DNA from: CAZMRQ01 sp964568795
GTDB taxonomy: Bacteria; Pseudomonadota; Gammaproteobacteria; Comchoanobacterales; Comchoanobacteraceae
NCBI GenBank assembly: GCA_964568795.1
Contig: CAZMRQ010000019.1
Coordinates: 1 to 25,507 of the forward strand
DNA length: 25,507 bases
Direction of reading: 5' to 3'
The notes under the pieces are model-generated. The model saw only the letters and a list, made by a program, of their open reading frames with translations, made no database searches and was not told where the DNA came from. The position numbers were made by a program, and so were the translations under genes. How positions within the stretch are numbered: the stretch's first letter is position 1; every line of letters starts with the position of its first letter. Shown one piece after another: positions 1 to 7,445 of the stretch.

Positions 1-24
1 CCAAACCATGCTTATCTTTGGTAA

Positions 25-108
25 GCCCGGGTGGCGAAATTGGTAGACGCAAGGGACTTAAAATCCCTCGGGATTTATCCTGTGCCGGTTCGAGTCCGGC
101 CCCGGGCA
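25..108 (+). tRNA. tRNA-Leu (anticodon UAA)
   Basis: A complete class II tRNA fold can be drawn by eye. The acceptor stem GCCCGGG (25-31) pairs with CCCGGGC (101-107), with discriminator A108. The anticodon stem AGGGA/TCCCT encloses the loop CTTAAAA, which puts anticodon TAA at 59-61. A long variable arm follows, typical of leucine tRNAs, and then a T arm with GGTTCGAGTCC. The 3' CCA is not encoded, so it must be added after processing. The gene lies only 13 nt upstream of the lolC-like start codon, so the two are probably transcribed together. Confidence 0.96.
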
Positions 109-121
109 GGGCATTATAATT

Positions 122-1234
122 ATGTATTTGACACAATTTTTACTTAAAGGCCACAAATCTCAGCTGGCTTCACGTTTGTTTGCTGCTCTGAGTGTGTCTT
201 TGGCTCTTGCTCTTTTGATTGTTGTGTCTTCCGTATTCAATGGTTTTCAAATAGCCGTGACTGATAAGTTCTATCAATCTCATCCACATCTTCATGTGTA
301 TTTGTTAGATGATCAGGCTGCTTTGCTAGGGCAGTTGCACACGGATAAAAACATTCAAACTGCGCGTATAAAAAACTTTGTTCCTGTTATGGTGAGTCAT
401 GGGCAAAGAAGTGTCTTTGCTATGTTGACTGAGCAGCCTGATATGAAAGAGAGTGCATCGATTTCACATATCCTGACTCCGTTGTTAGCATTGAATTCTG
501 GAAGTAAAGTGCGTGTGAGTGTTTTAAGTACCGAATCACTGATGCCTATGCCTACACATATGACTTTCAATACGGGCATAGATTATAGTACCAACCTGGC
601 TAGTATCACTGTTAAGAACATGGGTCGTTTAGTAACAGGTGCAGGCCATCGAAGTGTCTTGGAGCTTTGGTTGAAAGATGAAAATATGAAAATGAGCTAT
701 CAACAAACACTGCTAAAGCAGGGGTATCAAGTCCTTGATATGGGGCGTCAGCTCAACCATCTTCTTAGTAGCCTATCCATACAAAAAATGACGATGATGT
801 TTATTTTTGCTCTCATTACTCTCTTGCTGAGTTTTCAGCTTTTGTCTTTACTGCGGTATATGGTTCAATCACTTGAATTGCCTATTGCTTACTTAACGGT
901 ATCAGGGGTTCCGTACTATTCTTTGTGGCGTTTTTTATTTTCTGTATTAACGGCCATTGTGGTTGTAGCGATTATAGCTGGGGTGTTCTTAGGATGGGTC
1001 ATCAGTTTCTATGCCACCCAATTATGTGCAGGTTTAGAGAAATTGCTGCAACAGAAGATTATGACTACCAACGCTTTCATGCTGGATTATCTTCCAAGTG
1101 ATATTAACATAGCAGAATGCTTTTTAATTGCTGGGGTTTTCTTTTTAATCAGTTGTGTGGTGAATGCTCTTTTGGTGTCTCGTGCACTTTCACTCGACCC
1201 TGTCGGTATATTTCGTCGAGGTCAATATGCTTAA
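122..1234 (+). CDS. lolC: LolC/LolE-type lipoprotein-releasing permease (single Lol permease)
   Basis: This is an inner-membrane permease of the FtsX-like/MacB family, the type that extracts lipoproteins from the inner membrane and hands them to LolA. The N-terminal part has the family's opening pattern: a short cytoplasmic segment, a first membrane helix around residues 22-42 ending in SSVFNGFQ (compare SVMNGFE in LolC/LolE), then a long periplasmic domain to about residue 220. Three more helices follow, near 222-245, 270-300 and 338-360, and the tail reads DPVGIFR, like the usual family ending. At 370 residues it is somewhat shorter than E. coli LolC (399). The next gene is a LolD-like ATPase starting 8 nt inside this gene. 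No second permease is present, so this could be a LolF-like single permease working as a homodimer. The only Shine-Dalgarno-like sequence (AGGG, 108-111) overlaps the tRNA 3' end. Confidence 0.85.
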   Translation: MYLTQFLLKGHKSQLASRLFAALSVSLALALLIVVSSVFNGFQIAVTDKFYQSHPHLHVYLLDDQAALLGQLHTDKNIQTARIKNFVPVMVSHGQRSVFAMLTEQPDMKESASISHILTPLLALNSGSKVRVSVLSTESLMPMPTHMTFNTGIDYSTNLASITVKNMGRLVTGAGHRSVLELWLKDENMKMSYQQTLLKQGYQVLDMGRQLNHLLSSLSIQKMTMMFIFALITLLLSFQLLSLLRYMVQSLELPIAYLTVSGVPYYSLWRFLFSVLTAIVVVAIIAGVFLGWVISFYATQLCAGLEKLLQQKIMTTNAFMLDYLPSDINIAECFLIAGVFFLISCVVNALLVSRALSLDPVGIFRRGQYA

Positions 1235-1871
1235 GTGTTTAAAGACAGAGATTTGGGTGCAAGATGGGCGTGATTCCCGTCAATTATTTCGATTGGATGA
1301 AGTCATGTGCTCACCAGGACAAATGACCCTGTGTTACGGTCCTTCTGGTTCAGGAAAGACATCATTCCTAGAGATGTGTGCAGGGTTAATCCAACCAAAA
1401 GCTGGCACGGTTTTCTGGGATGACAAACAGATAAGCACATTTACTGATTACGGTGCTCAGATGTGTTTTATGACGGCAGCGCCATGCTTATTTAATGAGC
1501 TGACAATACGTGATAATATCTTTCTGCCTCTTGATCTTAAAAAGCAGAATACCGCAAAGGCTCATGAGCATTTACGTCAGTTAATGAAACTCCTTGATCT
1601 GACGCATTTATCTTTTAGTGAGACCCCCCAGTATTGCTCGAGCGGTGAGAAGATCAGGATATCACTTTGTCGCACACTTATTCAATGCCCTAAAATCGTT
1701 ATCTTAGATGAGCCAACTGCTAATTGTGATGCGGCTTTATCAAAAGTAATTTTTAGCTTTCTGGCACAGCATGCCATTGATAGTAATGTGGCTGTTATCG
1801 TTGCAAGTCATGATTCATTAGCTCATGAGTATGCGCACCAGCATATTGACCTTGCAAAGCATCGAAACTAA
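1227..1871 (+). CDS. lolD: LolD-like ABC transporter ATPase with degenerate motifs
   Basis: This is the predicted ATP-hydrolysing partner of the upstream permease in lipoprotein release. I chose the ATG at 1227 because GAGG (1218-1221) lies 5 nt upstream and the protein then has 214 residues, close to the usual LolD size; longer versions run back into lolC. Walker A is intact (GPSGSGKT, residues 38-45), as are Walker B (IVILDEP, 157-163) and the H-loop histidine (His195 in ASHD). Two motifs look weak. The Q-loop region (about 80-86) reads FMTAAPC, with no glutamine where LolD normally has one. The signature normally written LSGGE/Q reads SSGEK (138-142). The reading frame is intact and tightly coupled to lolC, so I expect a working but divergent protein. 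Another MacB-type exporter ATPase is the alternative. Confidence 0.8.
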   Translation: MLKCLKTEIWVQDGRDSRQLFRLDEVMCSPGQMTLCYGPSGSGKTSFLEMCAGLIQPKAGTVFWDDKQISTFTDYGAQMCFMTAAPCLFNELTIRDNIFLPLDLKKQNTAKAHEHLRQLMKLLDLTHLSFSETPQYCSSGEKIRISLCRTLIQCPKIVILDEPTANCDAALSKVIFSFLAQHAIDSNVAVIVASHDSLAHEYAHQHIDLAKHRN

Positions 1872-2334
1872 CATCCCACTCGGCATATAGGATTGATCAC
1901 ACATAAACAGATTTTTCTAGTGAGTAGGTGTGAAGCATGCGTGTCTTTTGAAAGCATAAAGGCGTGTTGTATTGCATTGCCTATCAGTGTGAGAGTTCAT
2001 GCAGACTGCCATTGAACCAGCCATTGTTGTAAAAATTTGATGGATGCTATTGAGCAACCATTTTTTCTCTGCAAAGACAGTGCCGAGTGAGTCGTGTCCG
2101 ACAGACGTGTAAGCTGCATTATTTTTCTACAGATCTATCTATTTGGATCAGTTCATAGAGATCATGAGCTGGCGCATCTTATCCGCCAATTCTTAAACTC
2201 ATATGTCAAAGCAAGTGTGCATGTCTATAATCAATTGATTATTATCATTTTATTATATTAAGATATTTCATCATTCCTATTGATTTCACCTATCAAATGT
2301 GCAACAATTCATGCAATAACAAATAAGTAAAAAA
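1872..2334. other. 463-bp gap without a convincing gene
   Basis: I see no gene with a credible start here. The minus strand is free of stops from 2126 down to 1920 (69 codons). That stretch has no good start or ribosome-binding site and no family I recognise, so it is either chance or the remnant of a lost gene. The last 110 bp (2221-2334) are strongly AT-rich and look like a promoter region for the next gene. No strong terminator was seen after lolD. Confidence 0.4.
2235..2264 (+). promoter_or_regulatory. Possible sigma-70 promoter before the death-fold-like gene
   Basis: TTGATT (2235-2240) and TAAGAT (2259-2264) are separated by 18 nt inside an AT-rich block that lies ahead of the 2335 gene. 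AT-rich DNA makes such matches easy to find by chance, so this is weak. Confidence 0.25.
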
Positions 2335-3201
2335 ATGTATATACATCTGATAGGTTGTGTCGTGACAATAGGCGCTTTGATGAAAACGGGGCGATATCTT
2401 ATTTCTATAATTGCAATGAATATAGAAAATGGGGGCTCTGAATTCAGAGATAAGCCTCATCATGTTCGTGCTTCTTCTTTAGGAAAAAGTACAAAAGATA
2501 AAGGCAAAAGTACAAAAGATAAAGCTTTAGTATTTAATAGACTGGAACAAAGACGCAGGGCTCTGAATAGGAAGTTTGGGCTCACTGCTGCACGAGAATC
2601 CTCAAGTGTCGCTAAACTAATAAAATGGGTAGAAAAGATGCCCGGCGGCACTGAATTCACTTTTTCTCGAAGCTCTATCATGCATGCATCACTTTCGATG
2701 AGAACTAATGGTGAGGCTTTAACAACTGAGTTATCACACGCTATTGCAAAGTATCTTCCTCCAATTCAGATGGAACTAATTCAATTGGAAATAGATTCGC
2801 CAGAGGCAATAGTCGACGATTTTGATGAATTGCCGCCGACAGTGACTATGTGTGATTTGTTGCTTGATCTGGCGCGTGATGTGGATGTGGAAACGTGGAA
2901 AGAAGTCAGGTCATATATCAATGATAGACAGCTTCATCAAATAGATCAAAAATTTCTTTGTCATGAATTTGAGCAAGGCCGTGAGCTCATGAAGTATCTT
3001 TTGAATCATGAAGTGTTATCAGACGATTCTAAGCAGATATGCATAGCAGTAGGGTTAGTATATAATAATGGGAAAGGTTCTGTATTTGATTGCATAAAGA
3101 AACTGCAAGAAGTCTCAAGAGAAAAAAATGATCTTGAAAGATGTGTGCAACAATGCACCAGTCCCTTGCGGAAATCTCCCACACAAATAAAGTGTTCTTG
3201 A
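2335..3201 (+). CDS. Hypothetical protein with a death-domain-like C-terminal region
   Basis: I do not recognise a named family. The frame gives up to 288 residues. The start is uncertain: ATG at 2335, 2380 (weak AGG 7 nt upstream) and 2416 are all possible, and the first 27 residues may be untranslated. Residues 51-63 contain a doubled KSTKDK motif encoded by a 21-bp tandem repeat, in a basic, probably unstructured segment. Residues about 165-255 carry a spacing of hydrophobic and key residues that resembles eukaryotic death domains: a leading LLLDLA, then WKEV, then LHQID, EQGRELMKYLL and a final helix with VFDCIKKL. In animal death domains the matching positions are a W-x-x-L helix, an ID/I helix, a long amphipathic helix and a terminal D-x-hydrophobic helix. 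If this is right, the protein may be an effector acting in a eukaryotic host, or a bacterial death-like adaptor. No signal peptide or catalytic motif is evident. Confidence 0.6.
   Translation: MYIHLIGCVVTIGALMKTGRYLISIIAMNIENGGSEFRDKPHHVRASSLGKSTKDKGKSTKDKALVFNRLEQRRRALNRKFGLTAARESSSVAKLIKWVEKMPGGTEFTFSRSSIMHASLSMRTNGEALTTELSHAIAKYLPPIQMELIQLEIDSPEAIVDDFDELPPTVTMCDLLLDLARDVDVETWKEVRSYINDRQLHQIDQKFLCHEFEQGRELMKYLLNHEVLSDDSKQICIAVGLVYNNGKGSVFDCIKKLQEVSREKNDLERCVQQCTSPLRKSPTQIKCS
2485..2526 (+). repeat. Two-copy 21-bp in-frame tandem repeat
   Basis: Copies at 2485-2505 and 2506-2526 differ only in the last two bases. They encode KSTKDKG followed by KSTKDKA inside the hypothetical protein. Being a multiple of three, copy-number change would keep the frame. 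Confidence 0.85.
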
Positions 3202-3404
3202 TATAAGTGATGTTCAGTCAAGTCATTTGAATAATATGCATAAATTAAATTAAATCGCCTTATTTTTATATTTTGGGTTATAAATACAATGGTGCGGCTG
3301 CTTTGTTGAACCATTCAAAAAATGGCAAAGAGCGTGTTAGAAATACAGGTCTGTTTGAAAGAAAGCAATAGGACGGAAATAATGGATTAAGCTAGGGGGC
3401 AGTG

Positions 3405-4229
3405 ATGAATGTGAAATTTAAAAAAGTGGATCAGAATGATCCTGGTAAAATATGGGGTTATGTGGCATCAGCGTTAGCTGCAGTGGGAATCATGGCGATC
3501 TCATCCTTTGTTGCAAATCCAGCTGGCAGCTTGATTCTTGTTTTAGTATTTGTCTTATCGTTGTTCTCAGCAGTGGGATGCTTTATTGTACGCCATATTA
3601 AAATGCCTGTAGCTCAATATTCAGCAACTTTCGATGCACATGTTTCTCAGCGATCAGCTGATTTAGCAAAGTGTTTCGGGAATGACTCGAATGAAATAAA
3701 ATGCAGCCAATTGATAGAAAATAATATCTTTAAAGAAAAGTGGGTAGGAGCTGTTCAAGGATTAATCAGCAGCTATGTGATATCTCGCAATAACTTGGTG
3801 AGATGTTCTATTGTGCTAAAGATTCCGAGTTCTGATACTGAGCCCGTTCACTATATCATTCTGGGTCTAGGAGAAAAGCCAGCAAATAAAGATGATTTTA
3901 TAGATAAATTAAAACATGTTCTATTATCTGGGGGTGACGCACTAGAAAATACAGTTGATTGGTGTCAATCTAGGACTGAGTCGGTGGTTTTTATACAACA
4001 CTTATTTCAAGATCCAGAAAAAAATAATGATGTGAAATCACTTTTTCGCTTTTTTGGCGATGACTCCCGTGACTATAAAAGCAATGCGCAGGAATGCAAG
4101 AATCGGATTGAGGGCATTGATAAAAAGGACATTGTGCTGCCTTCACACAGCCCTGCGAGGGCGCCAATGGATCGCAGAGCCGATAACAAAAAGGATCGCC
4201 CAGATGATAATGCCCCTAGGCTTGGCTAA
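3405..4229 (+). CDS. Hypothetical membrane-anchored protein, two N-terminal helices
   Basis: No family is recognised. The start at ATG 3405 is preferred over the adjoining GTG at 3402 because AGGGGG (3394-3399) lies 5 nt upstream, a strong ribosome-binding site. The 274-residue product has two close hydrophobic helices, near residues 15-36 and 42-63, forming a hairpin with only a short loop. A soluble domain of about 150 residues follows (roughly 70-225), with mixed alpha/beta character but no catalytic motif I can identify. The last 40 residues are highly charged and rich in D, R, K and P, so they are likely disordered. The gene stands alone, 203 bp after the death-fold-like gene and 223 bp before ssb. 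This isolated placement, also seen for its neighbour, suggests lineage-specific accessory content. A role as a membrane-inserted effector or a small envelope protein are both open. Confidence 0.6.
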   Translation: MNVKFKKVDQNDPGKIWGYVASALAAVGIMAISSFVANPAGSLILVLVFVLSLFSAVGCFIVRHIKMPVAQYSATFDAHVSQRSADLAKCFGNDSNEIKCSQLIENNIFKEKWVGAVQGLISSYVISRNNLVRCSIVLKIPSSDTEPVHYIILGLGEKPANKDDFIDKLKHVLLSGGDALENTVDWCQSRTESVVFIQHLFQDPEKNNDVKSLFRFFGDDSRDYKSNAQECKNRIEGIDKKDIVLPSHSPARAPMDRRADNKKDRPDDNAPRLG

Positions 4230-4241
4230 GTTTAAGCACTG

Positions 4242-4263
4242 CATTCTGATTGGAACCAGAATG
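4242..4263 (+). terminator. Hairpin after the membrane-protein gene, possible weak terminator
   Basis: CATTCTG (4242-4248) and CAGAATG (4257-4263) are perfect inverted repeats around an 8-nt loop, starting 13 nt after the stop codon. There is no T-run behind it, so it is not a textbook intrinsic terminator. Confidence 0.25.
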
Positions 4264-4452
4264 AGAAGACCTTTCTGTGGGTGTGTCTTATAGAAAAACA
4301 AGGGATGCTTATCCATAATACGAGTAGATTATCAGTATAAAACTCTAAAGGTCCATGCCCTCGTTAAGTACAATAGTTTTATAGTGAGAGCAGTACTTTT
4401 TTTTTGAACGTGATTATGTTACATTGCACCATGCTTATTATGTGGAGATTTT

Positions 4453-4890
4453 ATGAGTTCAAGAGGTGTAAACAAAGTTATTCTAGTGGGCCGTGTCGGA
4501 CAAGACCCTGAGGTTCGTTATACCAACAATCAAAGTGCAGTGGTGACTATGTCAGTGGCTACAAGTGAAAGTTGGAAAGACAAAAACACGGGTGAAAGAG
4601 AAGACCGTACAGAGTGGCACCGTGTTGTCTGCTTTAACAAATTAGCTGAAATTGCAGGACAATATGTTAAAAAGGGAACACAGCTGTATTTAGAGGGCTC
4701 TTTGCGTACCCGTAAGTGGTCTGACTCGCAAGGGCAAGAACGCTATACAACTGAGATATTAGCAAATAATTTTCAAATGCTGGATAGTCGTCAAAATTCT
4801 ATGGGCAATAACGAGACGAACCAATCTGCTGCGCCAGCTACAGAAAATTCAACTGCTTCTGGGACATTTGAGGACGATATTCCTTTTTAG
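4453..4890 (+). CDS. ssb: Single-stranded DNA-binding protein
   Basis: SSB coats single-stranded DNA as a tetramer and recruits replication and repair enzymes. Residues 4-110 form the OB-fold with family landmarks: NKVILVGRVGQDPEVRY near the start, the stretch from TEWHRVVCF through KLAEIAGQYVKKG, and the YLEGSLRTRKW strand. A short flexible linker rich in N, Q and A leads to the acidic tip FEDDIPF, the conserved partner-binding tail. The length is 145 residues, a little shorter than E. coli SSB because the linker is reduced. GGAG lies 7 nt before the ATG. acnA begins 20 nt after the stop, so the two are probably co-transcribed. The uvrA gene that often lies next to ssb in gammaproteobacteria is not here. 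Confidence 0.97.
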   Translation: MSSRGVNKVILVGRVGQDPEVRYTNNQSAVVTMSVATSESWKDKNTGEREDRTEWHRVVCFNKLAEIAGQYVKKGTQLYLEGSLRTRKWSDSQGQERYTTEILANNFQMLDSRQNSMGNNETNQSAAPATENSTASGTFEDDIPF

Positions 4891-4910
4891 ACACATGCAG
4901 GAGCATAGAG

Positions 4911-7445
4911 ATGTCAATGGATATAAAGAATAGTAATCTGTTAATGCCTTGTTCAATTAGTGTTTTAACAGAGAATGTTTTGTTGAATGAGAGTATGTCT
5001 GATGCAGAGTTAGAGAGCAAACTGCAGAGCTACCTTACAGATTCCAGTAAAACATTCGAAGTAGCTGTGTACCCAACTAGAATCCTGATGCAGGATTACA
5101 CAGGTGTCCCAGCTATCGTCGATTTTGTCGCTATGCGTGATGCAGCACACAGTTATGGCCTTCAGCCTGAAAAAATTGAGCCACGTATACGCATAGACTT
5201 AGTAGTTGATCACTCAGTTTCTGTCGAGTTTTATGCTGATGATCAAGCTTTATCGAAGAATATGAGCTATGAGATGAAGCATAATAAAGAACGTTTTGAA
5301 TTACTCAAATGGGCAGATGCATCATTTTCCGGAATACGTGTTATACCACCAGGTCAAGGTATTTGTCATCAAGTCAATATAGAGTATCTAACAAATGTTA
5401 TAACCGAAGTACGTGATCAGACAGTCAGTGAGTTTGTTATTGGAACTGATTCGCATACGACGATGGTTAATAGCTTGGGTGTGCTTGGCTGGGGTGTGGG
5501 TGGTATAGAAGCTGAGTCATGTGCTCTGGGTATGCCACTGATGATGAACTTACCAAAGGTTATTGGCGTGGAGTTGTCTGGTTCATTAGCACCAGGTGTG
5601 ACAGCCACTGATCTTGTTTTGTATATTGCTGAAAAACTCAAGAAGCACAATGTTTTGGCATCATTTGTTGAGTTTTATGGTGATGCTGTGAGCAAGTTGG
5701 ATATACCCACTCGTGCAACTATAGCAAATATGTCTCCCGAGTTTGGCTCGACTTGTGTCTATTTTCCAATTGATAGTCAGACTATAAGCTATTTAAGGAT
5801 AACAGGCCGAGATAATAGCCATTGTATGAAAGTTGAGCTCTATGCGAAAAAGAAAGGGTTGTGGGGTGTAGCGAGGCGGCATTACCATGAAAATCTTACT
5901 ATAGATCTTGACGATGTTGCTCCAGCAATAGCGGGTCCTAATAAACCACACGATAGAGTATCACTTAGAGAGCTTCCTGAACGTTTAAAAGAATTGTACC
6001 ACCTGCCACTTACCTACCCAAAAATATCAACTCAACTGGAGAGTGGTGATATTGTTCTAGCAGCTATTACAAGCTGTACAAATACCTCTAATCCGTCTGT
6101 GTTGATAGCAGCAGGCTTGCTTGCACGAAATGCGCTGAAAAAAGGGCTGAAACCAAAATCATGGGTGAAAACATCGTTTGCGCCTGGATCAAGAGCAGTG
6201 GCCTTGTACTTAGAGGAGTTTGGGTTATTAGCTGATTTAGAAAAAATTGGATTTGATGTAGTAGGTTATGGTTGCACGACGTGTATCGGGAACTCAGGTC
6301 ATTTGCGTGAAGATGTCGCTCAGGAAATAATATCGCGCAATCTTTCTGTTAATGGTGTTTTGTCAGGGAATAGGAATTTTAGCGGGCGCATTCATCCATT
6401 GGTCGTTAATAACTGGTTGATGTCTCCTCCTTTGGTTATTGCCTATGCCCTTGCAGGGACTATGATAGATTTCAAAAAACAGCCACTTGGCTATACTCAG
6501 CAAGGCAAGCCCGTCATGCTTGCGGATATCTGGCCAGAAGATGAATTGATTAGTACGTATGTTCAGAAAATAAAATCAGAATTTTTCTCACAAACTTACC
6601 GCAATGTATTTAATGGTTTAGATGAATGGAATGAAATTGAGCTGACCCAAGGCAAGTTCTCGTGGCAAGATCAATCGACCTATATTAAAAAGCCGCCTTA
6701 TATCAATCCGACTACCAAGGCTGAAGATCTTTTAGATGCCCCTATTTTGGCATTGTTGGGTGATTTTGTGACAACTGACCATATATCGCCTGCAGGACGA
6801 ATTGCAGCAGATAGTCCTGCAGCAAAATACCTGAGAGAACAAGGGGTCGTAGTAAGTGATTATAACTCATATGGGGCCCGGCGTGGAAACTTTGAGCTAA
6901 TGACCCGTGGGACATTTGCTAATATTCGACTACAGAATAAAATGGTTGAACGTCAGGGCGGCTACACAGTTATTCCAAGTAGAAATAATGAACTCGTTAG
7001 TATCTATGATGCATCAAGGCATTATCTGCGTCATAATCAACGCACTGTTGTTATTGCTGGCAAAGAGTATGGTTCAGGTTCATCGCGTGATTGGGCTGCT
7101 AAAGGGACATATTTGCTCGGCGTCTCAGTCGTTCTAGCTCAGTCGTTTGAGCGAATCCATCGAAGCAATTTAATTGGCATGGGTGTGCTTCCATGCGAGT
7201 TTATTGGTGAGGAGAATGCTGAGTCATGGGGGATTGATGGAACTGAGACACTTTCAATACATGGGATATCGTCTATGAGCCAGCCAGCTGTTGAATTAGC
7301 TTTAACAGTCAAGCGGTCTAACGGCTTTCAAAGTCAGCACCGTGTATTAGCTCGAGTAGATTCAGATGCAGAGCTCAATTACTACAAGCATCAAGGGATT
7401 CTCTCGTATGTCATGAAACAAATGTCACTTGAGGATAAAGCATGA
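4911..7445 (+). CDS. acnA: Aconitate hydratase A
   Basis: The enzyme interconverts citrate and isocitrate in the TCA cycle through a [4Fe-4S] cluster. The cluster ligands are visible: Cys389 in SCTNTSNP, and Cys455 and Cys458 in GCTTCIGNSG, the same spacing as in E. coli AcnA. Other signatures are GTDSHTTMVNSLGVLGWGVGGIE, TTDHISPAG and the C-terminal swivel domain motif GKEYGSGSSRDWAAKG. The product is 844 residues, about 45 shorter than E. coli AcnA; part of the loss is at the N-terminus and part lies in the segment before the first cluster cysteine. AGGAG (4899-4903) sits 7 nt upstream of this ATG. The gene follows ssb closely, and its TGA overlaps the tolQ start, so an ssb-acnA-tolQ-tolR unit is likely. 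This arrangement with Tol genes is not one I know from other bacteria. Confidence 0.97.
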   Translation: MSMDIKNSNLLMPCSISVLTENVLLNESMSDAELESKLQSYLTDSSKTFEVAVYPTRILMQDYTGVPAIVDFVAMRDAAHSYGLQPEKIEPRIRIDLVVDHSVSVEFYADDQALSKNMSYEMKHNKERFELLKWADASFSGIRVIPPGQGICHQVNIEYLTNVITEVRDQTVSEFVIGTDSHTTMVNSLGVLGWGVGGIEAESCALGMPLMMNLPKVIGVELSGSLAPGVTATDLVLYIAEKLKKHNVLASFVEFYGDAVSKLDIPTRATIANMSPEFGSTCVYFPIDSQTISYLRITGRDNSHCMKVELYAKKKGLWGVARRHYHENLTIDLDDVAPAIAGPNKPHDRVSLRELPERLKELYHLPLTYPKISTQLESGDIVLAAITSCTNTSNPSVLIAAGLLARNALKKGLKPKSWVKTSFAPGSRAVALYLEEFGLLADLEKIGFDVVGYGCTTCIGNSGHLREDVAQEIISRNLSVNGVLSGNRNFSGRIHPLVVNNWLMSPPLVIAYALAGTMIDFKKQPLGYTQQGKPVMLADIWPEDELISTYVQKIKSEFFSQTYRNVFNGLDEWNEIELTQGKFSWQDQSTYIKKPPYINPTTKAEDLLDAPILALLGDFVTTDHISPAGRIAADSPAAKYLREQGVVVSDYNSYGARRGNFELMTRGTFANIRLQNKMVERQGGYTVIPSRNNELVSIYDASRHYLRHNQRTVVIAGKEYGSGSSRDWAAKGTYLLGVSVVLAQSFERIHRSNLIGMGVLPCEFIGEENAESWGIDGTETLSIHGISSMSQPAVELALTVKRSNGFQSQHRVLARVDSDAELNYYKHQGILSYVMKQMSLEDKA

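Noticed and set aside
1..24. Possible 3' end of another tRNA (CCAAACCA at the left edge)
   Set aside because: Only eight bases are visible, so a tRNA cannot be supported.
2460..2681. Open frame on the minus strand inside the death-fold-like gene
   Set aside because: It lies fully within a longer plus-strand frame, has no ribosome-binding site and shows no family pattern.
3006..3314. Minus-strand frame of about 100 codons across the end of the hypothetical gene
   Set aside because: It mostly mirrors the plus-strand gene and the AT-rich gap, with no protein-like features.
3285..3315. Sequence with GCTTTGTTGAACC resembling some insertion-sequence ends
   Set aside because: The match is short, no partner inverted repeat was found and no transposase is adjacent.
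4054..4293. Alternative plus-strand frame at the end of the two-helix membrane protein gene
   Set aside because: It overlaps the better supported frame, has no ribosome-binding site and runs into the hairpin region.
4381..4452. Promoter for ssb using TTGAAC at 4404-4409
   Set aside because: No acceptable -10 element occurs at a spacing of 16 to 18 nt.
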